Part shown: positions 1 through 9,409 of the stretch, one piece after another
Numbering within the stretch: the first letter of the stretch is position 1
Layout: every line of letters starts with the position of its first letter
Assembly (NCBI RefSeq): GCF_021731785.1
Contig: NZ_JAKFWS010000043.1
Coordinates: 1-54,313 of the forward strand
Direction of reading: 5' to 3'
DNA from: Methylocystis sp.
Lineage (GTDB): Bacteria; Pseudomonadota; Alphaproteobacteria; Rhizobiales; Beijerinckiaceae
Length of the DNA: 54,313 nt
Program-made: the position numbers and the translations under genes
The notes under the pieces: model-generated
What the model was told of the DNA's origin: nothing
Database searches by the model: none
The model's input: only the letters and a program-made list of their open reading frames with translations

Positions 1-177
1 GAACTCAACCCGGTCGAGAACCTCTGGCAGTTCATGCGCGACAACTGGCTCTCCAATCGCGTGTTCAAATCATACGACGACATCGTCGACCATTGCTGCG
101 ACGCCTGGAACAAACTCATCGAACAACCCTGGCGCATCATGTCCATCGGTTTGCGCGACTGGGCGCATCGGTTCTGA
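1..177 (+). mobile_element. IS630-family transposase, C-terminal end (cut by window edge)
   Basis: The open frame begins at base 1 and stops with TGA at 175-177, giving the last 58 residues of a protein. It starts with ELNPVENLWQ, which matches the motif around the last acidic residue of the DDE triad in IS630/Tc1-mariner transposases, and ends in GLRDWAHRF. The catalytic DD part lies outside the window, so it cannot be told whether the copy is intact. The element sits just beyond the 3' end of recN, where many alphaproteobacteria have ligA, so it may mark a break in that gene order. The right terminal inverted repeat could not be defined. Confidence 0.8.
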
Positions 178-388
178 TCAGCACAGGTTGGTATTACCTA
201 CTGTTCGGTCGCTCAGCGTTAGCCTCGGGCGCAAACGGCGCACACAGTGTAAACTCGGAGGCCCGATACCCGGGACACTCTTCAATTTCGGTTTTGGCGA
301 AAACTGGCCATCCCGCCCGCCAGCTAAAACTTGCGCTTCCCGCCAAAGGCGGAATTCAAACAGGGAAGCCGCGCCGAAAAGTCGCCCC
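178..388. other. Intergenic region between IS630 end and recN
   Basis: No gene is seen. The first part probably contains the right end of the insertion sequence, but without the left end its terminal repeat and TA target duplication cannot be placed. No clear T-rich terminator hairpin for recN was recognised here. Confidence 0.4.
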
Positions 389-2068
389 CTACCCCGCCCC
401 TTCCAGCAGCCTGGCCGCGGCGGCGCGGGCTTCTTCGGTGATCGCGGCGCCCGACAGCATGCGGGCGATCTCTTCGCGCCGCTCGCCTTCCGCCAGCACG
501 GCGACGCTGGTAGCGACGCGCTTCTCCTTGCCCGCCTTAGCCGGCGCGCCCTTGCTGATCCGTAGATGCTGGCCGGCGCGCGCGGCGACCTGCGGCGCAT
601 GGGTGACGGCGAGCACCTGAGCGCGTTTGGCGAGACGCCCCAATCTCTGGCCGATGGCGTCGGCGACGGCGCCGCCGACGCCGGTGTCGATTTCGTCGAA
701 AACCAGCGTCGGGGCCGAGCCGCGATCGGCGAGCACGACCTTTAAGGCCAGCATGAAGCGCGCGAGTTCGCCGCCCGACGCAACCTTCGTCAGCGGCCCC
801 GGACGCGAGCCCGGATTGGTTTGCACCCAGAATTCGACGCGGTCGATTCCTTCCGGCCCGGCGGATTCCGGATCGCTCGTCACCTGCGTCGAAAAATGCG
901 CGCCCTCCAACCGCAGCGGTTTCAATTCGGCGTCGACGAGCGCGTCGAGCCCTTGCGCCGCCGCCTTGCGCGCGGCGGAGAGCGCCAAGGCTGCTTCGTC
1001 AAAAGACCGCTTCGCGTCGGAAAGCGCCCGCCCCAGCGCGACAAGTCGCGCTTCGGAGGCGTCAAGCGCCGCAAGAGCGTCGGCGAATTTCTCGGCGAGC
1101 TTTGCTAGGTCCGCCACCGCGACCTGATGCTTGCGGGCGACGCCGCGCAGCGCGAACAGCCGCTCCTCGACGCGCTCTAATTCCGCAGGATCGAATTTCG
1201 TCTCAGTGAGCGCGCGCTCTAGCGCCTCTTCGGCAAGGCCCAGCGCATCGACCGCTTGCGTCAGCGCGCGGGCAGGCGCGTCCAAGAGTTGCGGCGCCTG
1301 AGTCAGACGCCGCTCCAGCCGCCGCGCCGCCTGAGCGATTTCGCGCGCCGGCGACCCGTCGTTCGAAAATGCCGAGAGCGCGTCGGAAATATCCGCGGCG
1401 ACCTTTTCGGCGCGCTGCATGAAGAGGCGCCGCTCGGCGAGCGCGTCTTCTTCGCCGTCCTGCGGCGCGAGTTCCGAAAGCTCGGCATGGGCGTGGCGCA
1501 GATAGTCGGCGTCGGCGCGCGCCTTGGCGATGCGCGCTTCTTCTTCGACAAGCGCGCGGCGCGCCGCCTGCCAGGCGCCGTAGCGCGCGCGAACGTCACT
1601 CGCTTGCGCGACAAGGCCGCCATGCGCGTCGACGAGCGCGCGATGCGCGCTTGGATCGACGAGCGCGCGCTCGTCATGCTGACAGTGAAATTCGACGAGT
1701 TCGCGCCCGATGGCGCGCAGCGCCTGCGCCGTCGCCGGCTGATCGTTCACAAAGGCGCGGGTGCGGCCGTCCGCCGACTGCACACGGCGCAGCACCAATT
1801 CGTCCTCGCTCGCCAGTCCAAATTCGCGGGCCGCAAGATGCGCGGGATGGTCTGAGGGCGTATCGAAGACCGCCGTCACCTGTCCCTGTTCGCAGCCGGC
1901 GCGCACGAGCGACGCGTCGCCGCGGCCGCCCAGCGCCAGAACGAAAGCGTCGAGCAGGATCGACTTTCCCGCGCCGGTCTCGCCGGTGAGCGTGGTCAGA
2001 CCCTGCGCGAACTCGAGGTCGAGCGCGTCGATCAGCACGATGTCGCGGATGGAGAGACGAACCAGCAT
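389..2068 (-). CDS. recN: DNA repair protein RecN
   Basis: RecN is an SMC-like cytosolic ATPase that acts in recombinational repair of double-strand breaks. The 559-residue product starts MLVRLSIRDIVLIDALDLEF, has the Walker A motif GETGAGKS at residues 29-36, a long Ala/Glu/Arg-rich middle expected to form the coiled coil, and a C-terminal Walker B-like LVFDEIDTGVGG followed by AVTHAPQVAA. Length and domain order are normal for the family. The frame is open for 88 further codons upstream, but that part overlaps the divergent esterase gene and does not look like RecN, so the ATG at 2068 is chosen. It is the last gene of the leftward envelope cluster here; an IS630 element follows it. Confidence 0.95.
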   Translation of the reverse strand: MLVRLSIRDIVLIDALDLEFAQGLTTLTGETGAGKSILLDAFVLALGGRGDASLVRAGCEQGQVTAVFDTPSDHPAHLAAREFGLASEDELVLRRVQSADGRTRAFVNDQPATAQALRAIGRELVEFHCQHDERALVDPSAHRALVDAHGGLVAQASDVRARYGAWQAARRALVEEEARIAKARADADYLRHAHAELSELAPQDGEEDALAERRLFMQRAEKVAADISDALSAFSNDGSPAREIAQAARRLERRLTQAPQLLDAPARALTQAVDALGLAEEALERALTETKFDPAELERVEERLFALRGVARKHQVAVADLAKLAEKFADALAALDASEARLVALGRALSDAKRSFDEAALALSAARKAAAQGLDALVDAELKPLRLEGAHFSTQVTSDPESAGPEGIDRVEFWVQTNPGSRPGPLTKVASGGELARFMLALKVVLADRGSAPTLVFDEIDTGVGGAVADAIGQRLGRLAKRAQVLAVTHAPQVAARAGQHLRISKGAPAKAGKEKRVATSVAVLAEGERREEIARMLSGAAITEEARAAAARLLEGAG

Positions 2069-2177
2069 AAGGCCTTGCTCGAGCGTCCCCGGCGCGAGAC
2101 GCGACGAATCCGCCGCCGCGACGCAGGAACGCGCCGGGATTATAGTCGCGAGCGACCTTTTCCAAACGGAGATTTTC

Positions 2178-3074
2178 GTGGCCGATCTCGGCATTGACGA
2201 CATCCGCGCTTTATTGAGCGCAAAGCCGAGACCGGTCGGCTGGCCGGCGCGACGCGCCCGCATCGAGGAAGTCGGCGCGGCCTGGCCGGCGGCACCCGAT
2301 ATCGCGCTCGAATCGATTTCGATCGACGGCATGCCGGCCGAATGGTCCTGCGCGCCGACGAGCGACTCCTCGCGCGCGCTCCTCTTCTTTCACGGCGGCG
2401 GCTATTGCTCAGGTTCGATCGTCAGCCACCGCCGAATGGCGACCGAAGCCGGACGCGCCGCCCGCGCCCGCGCGCTCGCCGTCGCATTCAGATTGGCGCC
2501 AGAACATCCCTTTCCCGCCGCCTATGACGATGCGCTCAAGGCGTGGCGATTCCTTCGCGAAGAGGGCTTTTCCGCTGATCAGATTGCTATCGGCGGCGAC
2601 AGCGCCGGCGGTGGGCTGACGCTCGCGCTCATCATGCGCCTGCGCGATCTTGGCGAGGCGCTTCCCGCCTGCGCCTGGCTCGCTTCGCCATGGACCGATC
2701 TGACGCTGTCGGGCGAAACGCTGGCGACCAAGGATGGCGTCGATCCGCTGCTGCACAAGCCCTATCTCGAAGAGCTTGCCCAAGCCTACGCGCCGGCTGG
2801 AGTCGATCGCCGCGACCCGCGCCTTTCCCCGCTGTTCGGCGATCTCGCCGGCCTGCCGCCGCTCCTGATCCAGGTTGGCTCCAGCGAAACGCTGCTCGCC
2901 GATTCGACGCGCCTCGCCGCGGCGGCCGGCGCCGCCGACGTCTCCGTCACATTGGAGATTTGGCCGCACATGATTCACGCGTGGCTCTTATGGAACGCGC
3001 GGCTTGAAGAGGGCCGGCGCGCCCTCACGCATGCCGGCGCCTTTATGCAGTCGTGTTTTGCAAAGGACAGCTAA
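2178..3074 (+). CDS. Alpha/beta hydrolase, HSL-type esterase
   Basis: The 298-residue product belongs to the hormone-sensitive lipase (GDSAG) family of carboxylesterases. It shows the oxyanion-hole motif HGGG at residues 72-75, the nucleophile motif GDSAGG at 140-145 (Ser142), a likely catalytic Asp at 242 and His at 267 (MIHAW). The natural substrate cannot be deduced; small acyl esters are usual for the family. There is no signal peptide. The GTG at 2178 is preceded by GGAG at 2168-2171 with good spacing; no ATG fits. The gene lies antiparallel between bamD and recN, which are normally neighbours, and its last codons overlap the end of bamD by four bases, so it looks like an insertion into the cluster. 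Confidence 0.88.
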   Translation: MADLGIDDIRALLSAKPRPVGWPARRARIEEVGAAWPAAPDIALESISIDGMPAEWSCAPTSDSSRALLFFHGGGYCSGSIVSHRRMATEAGRAARARALAVAFRLAPEHPFPAAYDDALKAWRFLREEGFSADQIAIGGDSAGGGLTLALIMRLRDLGEALPACAWLASPWTDLTLSGETLATKDGVDPLLHKPYLEELAQAYAPAGVDRRDPRLSPLFGDLAGLPPLLIQVGSSETLLADSTRLAAAAGAADVSVTLEIWPHMIHAWLLWNARLEEGRRALTHAGAFMQSCFAKDS

Positions 3075-3955
3075 ATCGCGTGCAGCGTCTTGCCGATCTT
3101 GGAGAGCCAGGAATCAGTGTATTCGTGCGGCTCCAGACCGTCGCTCTTGAGCAAGGCGTGGGCGTCCTTATACCACTGCGAATCGGGGTAATTATGCCCC
3201 AGGATGGCGGCGGCCGTTTGCGCCTCATTCGTCACGCCCATGGCGAGATAGGCTTCGGTGAGGCGATAGAGCGCCTCTTCCGTGTGACGCGTCATTTGAT
3301 ATTTGCCGAGAACGTCGTGAAAGCGATTGATCGCCGCAGGGTAATTCTTGCGCAGAAGATAAAACCGCCCGACATTCATCTCCTTGGCGGCAAGCTGGTC
3401 TCGCGTCACTTGAATTTTGTATTTCGCGTCGTTCACATATTCGGACTTCGGGAATTTCTGTATGAGCTGCGTGAAAATTTCCAACGCCTTCTCAGCCGAC
3501 TGCTGGTCGCGCATCACGTCGGGCACCTGGCTATAGAAGGACATGCCGGCGAGATAATAGACGTAGGGCGTGTCGGGCGAATTCGGATAAAGGCCGATAT
3601 AGCGCTGCGCCGATTGCACGGCGTCGTCGTATTTGGGCTGCTCAAACTGAGCGAACGTCGTCATCAGAAGGCCCTTGCGCGCCCAATCCGATGACGGATG
3701 TTGCTTCTCCAGCTCGCCGAACTTTTTGGCTGCGCCCTCGAAATCCTTCAGCTTAAGCCGCGCCAAACCAGCGTTATAGAGATCTTCAGCCGGAACGTCC
3801 GGCACGATCTCCGTTTGATATTTTGTGCCGCCGCCGCCAAAAAGGCCGAAACCGCTGGTGATCGAGTCCATGAGGTCGGCGCGCGCCGGCGCAGCGCCTA
3901 TCGACAAGGCCGACGCCAAAGCCAACACACTGAATGAACGTTCGAAAACCGACAT
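3071..3955 (-). CDS. bamD: Outer membrane assembly factor BamD (no lipobox)
   Basis: BamD is the TPR-type partner of BamA in the machine that inserts beta-barrel proteins into the outer membrane. The 294-residue product has an N-terminal secretion signal, then the typical start of the first repeat (DLYNAGLARLKLKDF) and about five TPR-like helix pairs, including SPDTPYVYYLAGMS. The position between lpxC and recN also fits. Oddly, the signal sequence (LSIGAAPARADL) has no cysteine, so there is no lipobox; a signal peptidase I cut after ARA is more likely. Family members are normally lipoproteins anchored in the outer membrane. The start at 3955 is chosen because the long upstream extension overlaps other coding and intergenic DNA and would bury the signal sequence. 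Confidence 0.87.
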   Translation of the reverse strand: MSVFERSFSVLALASALSIGAAPARADLMDSITSGFGLFGGGGTKYQTEIVPDVPAEDLYNAGLARLKLKDFEGAAKKFGELEKQHPSSDWARKGLLMTTFAQFEQPKYDDAVQSAQRYIGLYPNSPDTPYVYYLAGMSFYSQVPDVMRDQQSAEKALEIFTQLIQKFPKSEYVNDAKYKIQVTRDQLAAKEMNVGRFYLLRKNYPAAINRFHDVLGKYQMTRHTEEALYRLTEAYLAMGVTNEAQTAAAILGHNYPDSQWYKDAHALLKSDGLEPHEYTDSWLSKIGKTLHAI

Positions 3956-4116
3956 TTTTTGCCCCGTTGCGGCGCCCCGAGACGCCCGCGCGTCCCAACG
4001 CCTTCCCAGCTCAATCAACCAAATCGGCCGCAGGACGCCCCTGCCCTGCGCCAAAAGGCGCGGCGGCGCGCGGCGCCTTTGCGGTCGGCTGAAAAAAGAA
4101 CCTTCATCTGGCGAGA

Positions 4117-5019
4117 TTATGGCGAAAGGCTTCGGCTGGCGTCCGTCGCGTCTTCGTTGGGCGCGTTCACGAACTCCGGCGCCAGGGCGCCGTCGCGCGC
4201 CGCAGCTTCGAGCAGGGCGATATTTAGGCCATGTCCGCCGCGATAGGAGCGGAAGGCGCCGATGATGGGCTCGCCCGCGAGCGCCAGATCGCCAACGACA
4301 TCGAGCATTTTGTGACGCACGCATTCGTCCGCGAAGCGCAGACCCTGCGGATTGATCGCGCCGCGCTCATCGAAAACGAGCGTATTGTCGAGATTGGCGC
4401 CGAGCGCGAGGCCCTCGCGCCAAAGCCGCTCCGCGTCGCGCAAAAAGCCAAAACTGCGGGCGTCGGCCAATTCGCACCGGAACGTTTCCGGCGTGAGATC
4501 GAGCGACAGCCGCTGCCGGCCGACCGGGCTCAGGAAAGCGATTTCCACATCGAGATGAAGGCCGGTTTTCGCGGGACGCAACTCCGCCCAGCCGGCGCCG
4601 TCCGATATCCGCGTCGATTTCATGACGCGCCAACAGCGTCGCGGCGCAGATAGCGCGGCGACGCCGGCCTCGTCGATCGCCGAGACGAAGTCTCGGGACG
4701 AGCCGTCCATCGCCGGAACCTCATCGCCGTCGAGCAAAATCAGCGCATTGTCGATGCGCAGCGCCGCCAGCGCGGCCATCAGATGTTCCACCGTGGACGC
4801 GCTGACGCCCGACCCGGCGAGCCGCGTGCGCAATTTCGATGCGTCGACGCGTGACCAATGCGCCTCGATCTCTACGCCGCCGACATTGAAGACAATGCCG
4901 GCGTCAGCGCCGGCCGGGGCGAGCGTCAGGCTGGCGCGACGACCGCCATGCGCCCCTTTGCCGACGAGCGTCACGCTGCGGGCGATGGTCTGCTGGTTCG
5001 CTGGCGCCGCGGCGCTCAC
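4117..5019 (-). CDS. lpxC: UDP-3-O-acyl-N-acetylglucosamine deacetylase
   Basis: LpxC is the zinc amidase that makes the first committed step of lipid A synthesis, in the cytosol. The 300-residue protein carries the zinc ligands expected for the family: His79 in STVEHLMAAL (with Glu78), His236 and Asp240 in RHKMLDVVGDL, and the catalytic His263 in RGGHGLN. Length is normal. The gene follows ftsZ, separated from it by a rho-independent terminator, so it probably has its own promoter in the roughly 150 bases between the terminator and its start. Confidence 0.95.
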   Translation of the reverse strand: MSAAAPANQQTIARSVTLVGKGAHGGRRASLTLAPAGADAGIVFNVGGVEIEAHWSRVDASKLRTRLAGSGVSASTVEHLMAALAALRIDNALILLDGDEVPAMDGSSRDFVSAIDEAGVAALSAPRRCWRVMKSTRISDGAGWAELRPAKTGLHLDVEIAFLSPVGRQRLSLDLTPETFRCELADARSFGFLRDAERLWREGLALGANLDNTLVFDERGAINPQGLRFADECVRHKMLDVVGDLALAGEPIIGAFRSYRGGHGLNIALLEAAARDGALAPEFVNAPNEDATDASRSLSP

Positions 5020-5175
5020 AGCAAGCGCGGCGCGGCGCGCGCGCGACGCAGGTCGGCGTAAATCCGAGCGAATGGCGCAACCCTCCCTAAAGCCCGGACA
5101 AAGGATAGCAAATCAGAGCGCCGACGCTCCAGTCACGGTTTCTTACAGTTTGTTACAAGGCGAGAAGTCCAAAAG

Positions 5176-5205
5176 AAAAGGCCCGCGCACGGCGGGCCTT
5201 TTTTT
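5176..5205 (-). terminator. Rho-independent terminator after ftsZ
   Basis: A 9-bp perfect stem AAGGCCCGC / GCGGGCCTT (5178-5186 and 5192-5200) with a 5-base loop is flanked by an A-run on the left and a T-run on the right. It can therefore stop transcription in either direction. It lies about 95 bases past the ftsZ stop and most likely ends the ftsQAZ transcript. Confidence 0.85.
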
Positions 5206-5300
5206 AGATCTGCTGCCTTTGGCGCAATCGCCCCAATGCCGATAAATTTATCGATTCCAAGGGCCTGGCGCGCGCAAGCGCGCCAGAAGTGTCGCAATGC

Positions 5301-6932
5301 TCAGTGGTTGGCCTGTCGGCGCAGGAAGGCCGGGATCTCGAGATGATCCTCCTCCGCCGGGCGCAGCTGCAGGGCGCGGCGACCGTGCGAATCGAGCGCC
5401 GCATGTCCGCCGGGACCCGCCGGAGCAGCCGGACGCTTGCCATATTCGGCATGAGTCGCGGAAGGCTGGCCGCCCGCCGGAGCCATGTGCGGGCGAGGCG
5501 CGGACGCCGCAGGGGCGCCATGGACGGCGTCTTCCTGACGGCTCGCGCCAAAGGAGGCGAGACGCTCAAAGAGCGATTTCCGGCGATGGTCGCCGCCGCC
5601 CATCTGCTGGCGCAGCTGATCCTGCATTGGCTGGGGAAAATCCTCGATTTGAGGCATGCGGGGCGCACGCGGCTGCTCCGGCGCGGGCGGCACATAGGCC
5701 CCCGCCGGCGCTTGGTGGCGCTCGGCGTCAAACTGCGGCTCGCCGTAGGCGAGGCGCGGCGGCGCCGACTCGAAGTAGACGCCATGCGCGGGCTGCTCAG
5801 CGTAATAGTTCGCTGCGGACTGCGACTCCTCCGTATGCCGTCCGCCCGTCGCGGCCTGAACCGCCGGCGCGGACTGATGAGCGCGCGCCTGATGCAATTG
5901 AGCGCGCAGCCGCTCGGCGGCCTCGGCGAGACGCAATTCGCTCGTCGGATCTTCTGCCGTGATCGCGGCGAGATCGATGCCGGTCGCGACGACGGAGACG
6001 CGCACCACGCCTTCGAGTGTCGAGTCAAATGTCGCGCCGAGAATGATGTTGGCGTCCTCGTCGACCTCCTGGCGAATGCGGCTTGCCGCCTCGTCGACTT
6101 CGTAAAGCGTCAGATCGTGGCCGCCGGTGATAGAGATCAGCAGGCCGCGCGCGCCCTTCATCGACACCTCGTCAAGCAACGGGTTCGCGATCGCCGCTTC
6201 CGCTGCAAGATTGGCGCGATTCTCGCCCGTGGCTTCGCCGGTGCCCATCATCGCCTTGCCCATGCCGCGCATGATCGAGCGGACATCGGCGAAATCGAGG
6301 TTGATGAGCCCTTCCTTGACCATCAGGTCGGTGACCGACGCGACTCCCGAATACAGAACCTGATCGGCCATAGCGAAAGCGTCGGCGAAAGTCGTCTTTT
6401 CGGTCGCGATACGGAACAGATTTTGATTAGGGATGACGATCAGCGTATCGACGCACTTTTGCAGTTCGGAGATGCCCGATTCGGCGATGCGCAGGCGACG
6501 CTGGCCTTCGAAGTGGAACGGCTTGGTGACGACGCCGACGGTGAGAATGCCCATTTCGCGCGCGATCTGCGCAATCACCGGCGCGGCGCCCGTGCCGGTG
6601 CCGCCGCCCATGCCGGCGGTGACGAAGCACATATGCGCGCCTGAAAGATACTCGCGAATCTCTTCGCGCGCTTCCTCCGCGGCTGCGCGGCCGACCTCGG
6701 GCTGAGCGCCGGCGCCCAGTCCTTCCGTCACCTGCAGTCCCATCTGAATGATTCGCTCGGCCTGCGACGACGCAAGCGCCTGGGCGTCGGTATTGGCGAC
6801 AAGGAAATCGACGCCCGACAAACCAGAGGAGATCATGTTGTTGACGGCGTTGCAGCCGCCCCCACCGACGCCGCAGACCATGATGCGGGGCTTCAATTCC
6901 CGAAGTTCGGGAGCCTTAAGATTGATCGTCAT
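5301..6932 (-). CDS. ftsZ: Cell division protein FtsZ
   Basis: FtsZ is the tubulin-like GTPase that polymerises into the division ring. The 543-residue product has the GTP-binding GGGTGTG at residues 109-115, and the synergy (T7) loop NLDFADV at 211-217. After the globular core (to about 320) comes a long Ala/Pro/Gln-rich disordered linker of roughly 200 residues, and then the conserved C-terminal peptide [10 protein letters not shown] that binds FtsA and other partners. The long linker is typical of alphaproteobacterial FtsZ. The ATG at 6932 has GAGAGG upstream at good spacing. It is the third gene of ftsQ-ftsA-ftsZ, about 150 bases after ftsA. Confidence 0.97.
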   Translation of the reverse strand: MTINLKAPELRELKPRIMVCGVGGGGCNAVNNMISSGLSGVDFLVANTDAQALASSQAERIIQMGLQVTEGLGAGAQPEVGRAAAEEAREEIREYLSGAHMCFVTAGMGGGTGTGAAPVIAQIAREMGILTVGVVTKPFHFEGQRRLRIAESGISELQKCVDTLIVIPNQNLFRIATEKTTFADAFAMADQVLYSGVASVTDLMVKEGLINLDFADVRSIMRGMGKAMMGTGEATGENRANLAAEAAIANPLLDEVSMKGARGLLISITGGHDLTLYEVDEAASRIRQEVDEDANIILGATFDSTLEGVVRVSVVATGIDLAAITAEDPTSELRLAEAAERLRAQLHQARAHQSAPAVQAATGGRHTEESQSAANYYAEQPAHGVYFESAPPRLAYGEPQFDAERHQAPAGAYVPPAPEQPRAPRMPQIEDFPQPMQDQLRQQMGGGDHRRKSLFERLASFGASRQEDAVHGAPAASAPRPHMAPAGGQPSATHAEYGKRPAAPAGPGGHAALDSHGRRALQLRPAEEDHLEIPAFLRRQANH

Positions 6933-7083
6933 TTGCCAGGCCTCTCACCATTGCCTTCACGACTCGGCGCCCGTTGTCCTTCGCCATTGGACGCCCGGTC
7001 GCCGAACGCGTCGTCCTCGGCAATCATTCTCGGCGATTCGCTGTCCAACGGCGCCGGGATGAAAGAATCAGTTCCACGCGATA

Positions 7084-8394
7084 CTAGAAGCTTTCTCTTA
7101 ACCATCTGCCTACGCGCGACATGTATCCGTCCGTTCCCGTCGCCGCGCGCTCGATCCGGCGCGGCTCGAAATATTCATGGCCTGCGACCTGCGGATAGAC
7201 GAGCAATCCGGCGGCGGCCGCGAAGGCGGGACTGTTAGCGGACTCAGGCAAGCCTTCGACGCCGAGCGGGCGTCCGACCCTAACCTGTCCGCCGAGAATG
7301 CGGCGCGCCGCTTCGGCGACGCCCGTGAGCTGGCTGGCGCCGCCCGTCAGCACGATGCGGCGGCCAGGACCGCTCGGATGGCCGGCCTTGGCCAGCCGGT
7401 CGCGCAGAAACTCGAGCGTTTCCTCAACCCGCGGGCGGATGATGCGCACAAGATGCGATTTTGGCGCATGCGCCTTGTGATCCCTCTCGCCGACGTGATC
7501 GAAGGAGATGGTTTCGTGCTCGTCTGACGTCGAAGCGATCGCCGATCCGTGAAAGGTCTTGAGCCGTTCGGCGTCGGAGAGCCGCGCGTCGAGCCCGCGC
7601 GCGATGTCCATCGTGACGTGACTGCCGCCCAGCGTAACGGCGTCGAGATGAATCATCTCGCCCCTTGCGAAGACGGCGACGGACGTGGATCCGGCGCCCA
7701 TGTCGATCACGACGACGCCCATCTCGGCCTCGTCCGGTTCGAGCGTGGAGAGACCGGCGACATAGGGCGCAGCCGCCATGGCCTCGACGTTGAGGTGAGC
7801 GCGCTCCACCGCGAGAATCAGATTGCGCGCCGCCGCCTGATCGCAGGTCGCGACATGGAGGTCGACCCCCAGTTCCTCGCCGATCATGCTTTTGGGTTCG
7901 CGGATTCCAGACATCCCGTCGAGCGAAAAGCCCATAGGCAGCGAGTGCACGGCGATGCGGCCGCGCTGGAGATGATGCGCTGCTGAAGCTTCGAGAACGC
8001 GATGGACGTCGTGTTCGGCGACCTCGCGCCCGCCGATCGCCCGCTTCGCCTGAAAATGCTGCGACGACAATCGTCCGCCCGACGCGGTGACGATAACCCG
8101 CTCCGCCTGCATGCCGGCCATGCGCTCAGCGGCGTCGACGGTCTGACGGATCGCCGCGTCGGCGGCGTCCATGTCCACGACGAGGCCGTTCTTGACGCCG
8201 AGAGAACGCTGGTGGCCGATGCCGACAACGCGAACGCGATGCGTGCGCCAGTCGCCGGGCGCAACCGCGCCAAGCGGCGTGAGTCGCGCGACGAGGCAGG
8301 CGATCTTCGAAGTGCCGACATCAAGCGCAACGAAAGTCGCCGAGCGACGCGGCGAGAGCGGCTTCATTCGCGGCGGGACGAGGGGCGAGATCAT
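7084..8394 (-). CDS. ftsA: Cell division protein FtsA
   Basis: FtsA is the actin-like ATPase that tethers FtsZ filaments to the inner membrane and recruits later division proteins. The 436-residue product shows the phosphate-1 motif ALDVGTSKIACLVA near the N terminus, the phosphate-2 motif VVIDMGAGSTSVAVF and the adenosine motif IVLTGGASQLTGV. The C terminus, RVGRWLRESF, is the expected amphipathic membrane-targeting helix. The ATG at 8394 is chosen because it lies four bases after the ftsQ stop; an upstream start would need to overlap ftsQ, and a second ATG at 8370 is possible. Confidence 0.96.
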   Translation of the reverse strand: MISPLVPPRMKPLSPRRSATFVALDVGTSKIACLVARLTPLGAVAPGDWRTHRVRVVGIGHQRSLGVKNGLVVDMDAADAAIRQTVDAAERMAGMQAERVIVTASGGRLSSQHFQAKRAIGGREVAEHDVHRVLEASAAHHLQRGRIAVHSLPMGFSLDGMSGIREPKSMIGEELGVDLHVATCDQAAARNLILAVERAHLNVEAMAAAPYVAGLSTLEPDEAEMGVVVIDMGAGSTSVAVFARGEMIHLDAVTLGGSHVTMDIARGLDARLSDAERLKTFHGSAIASTSDEHETISFDHVGERDHKAHAPKSHLVRIIRPRVEETLEFLRDRLAKAGHPSGPGRRIVLTGGASQLTGVAEAARRILGGQVRVGRPLGVEGLPESANSPAFAAAAGLLVYPQVAGHEYFEPRRIERAATGTDGYMSRVGRWLRESF

Positions 8395-8398
8395 GCTG

Positions 8399-9409
8399 CT
8401 AACCACCACTCTTGGACGACTTGCGCGGGGCAAGCTGCGCTTCGCGGGCCGAAGCGGCCTCTTCCGTCAGCCGAACGGCGATCCGATCGGGAATGCGCAA
8501 GTCGATACACATCACGTCCTTGTCTAAAATTCGCGCCTCTCGCTGCAGGCGCGCAAGCGTCTCCAGGGCGCCGAATGAATCGATCTCCGGCAACTTCACG
8601 GTGACGCCATTTGTCATCTCGAAGTTCCAGCGGCGGCCGGCGACGAGCACGCCAGCCTTGATCCGATGCGCGAGATCGCCGGCCTTCGCCGTCAGCATGT
8701 GAAATTCGAGCAAGCGCTTCTGGGCGCCCTCGCCGACGACGAAAGGCAGGCCGAGATAACGCTGATCGCGCAATTCATCGATCGGCACGCCGTCTTCGGA
8801 GATGACGGCCACGCGTCCATCACGTTGCCATAGAGCGCTTGGCTGCCGCTCTTCGATCGCAATCACCAGACGATCGGGATAAAGCTTCATGACCCGCGCG
8901 GACTTGACGAGCGGGACCAGCGTCAGGCGCTCCCGCACCGCTGTCGCATCGAGAAAGGGCAAGGAGTTTCGCGGCCCGACGCGCGCCGCGTCGAGCAACT
9001 CGCGCTCGCTCAGACGCGACTGGCCGGTGATGGTGACGGCCGAAATCGGAAAGCCCGCGGCCCGCGCCGCGATGTCGTAGAGTTCTCCCTCGCTTGCGAC
9101 GAGAGCGGCATAGCCCCCGTTCTCGACAAAGCCTGCCGCGCCGACAAGGCCAAAGAGCGCGAGAGCCGCCAGCGTGCCGACGCCGGGACGACCTAACAGC
9201 GCCACGCGCGAAAAGCGGCGTTCGCTCAGGCTTTTGCGCCGCGGCGTGCGCGGCGCGACTGGCGTGGCGGCTCCCGCCGCCGGGACGGACGCGATGGCGT
9301 CCGCCGTCGCGACGACGTAGCGGACGTCTCCGGGGATGATAGGGACGAGCGAATGCCGAGCCGCAAATGACTCCTTCAACGATCGCAGGATGCGTCTTCC
9401 ACCATCCAT
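8399..9409 (-). CDS. ftsQ: Cell division protein FtsQ
   Basis: FtsQ is a bitopic inner-membrane protein linking early and late divisome proteins. The 336-residue product has a basic cytoplasmic N-terminal part of about 70 residues, one transmembrane helix (LAALALFGLVGAAGFV), then the periplasmic POTRA domain (ISAVTITGQSRLSERELL) and the FtsQ domain (SARVMKLYPDRLVIAIEERQ). Its start overlaps the end of ddl by 34 bases, and it ends just before ftsA, as expected for co-translated genes of this cluster. Confidence 0.94.
   Translation of the reverse strand: MDGGRRILRSLKESFAARHSLVPIIPGDVRYVVATADAIASVPAAGAATPVAPRTPRRKSLSERRFSRVALLGRPGVGTLAALALFGLVGAAGFVENGGYAALVASEGELYDIAARAAGFPISAVTITGQSRLSERELLDAARVGPRNSLPFLDATAVRERLTLVPLVKSARVMKLYPDRLVIAIEERQPSALWQRDGRVAVISEDGVPIDELRDQRYLGLPFVVGEGAQKRLLEFHMLTAKAGDLAHRIKAGVLVAGRRWNFEMTNGVTVKLPEIDSFGALETLARLQREARILDKDVMCIDLRIPDRIAVRLTEEAASAREAQLAPRKSSKSGG

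Noticed and set aside
5289-6644. Long rightward open frame (451 codons) opposite ftsZ
   Set aside because: Arg/Ala-rich shadow on the other strand of a certain gene; no family features.
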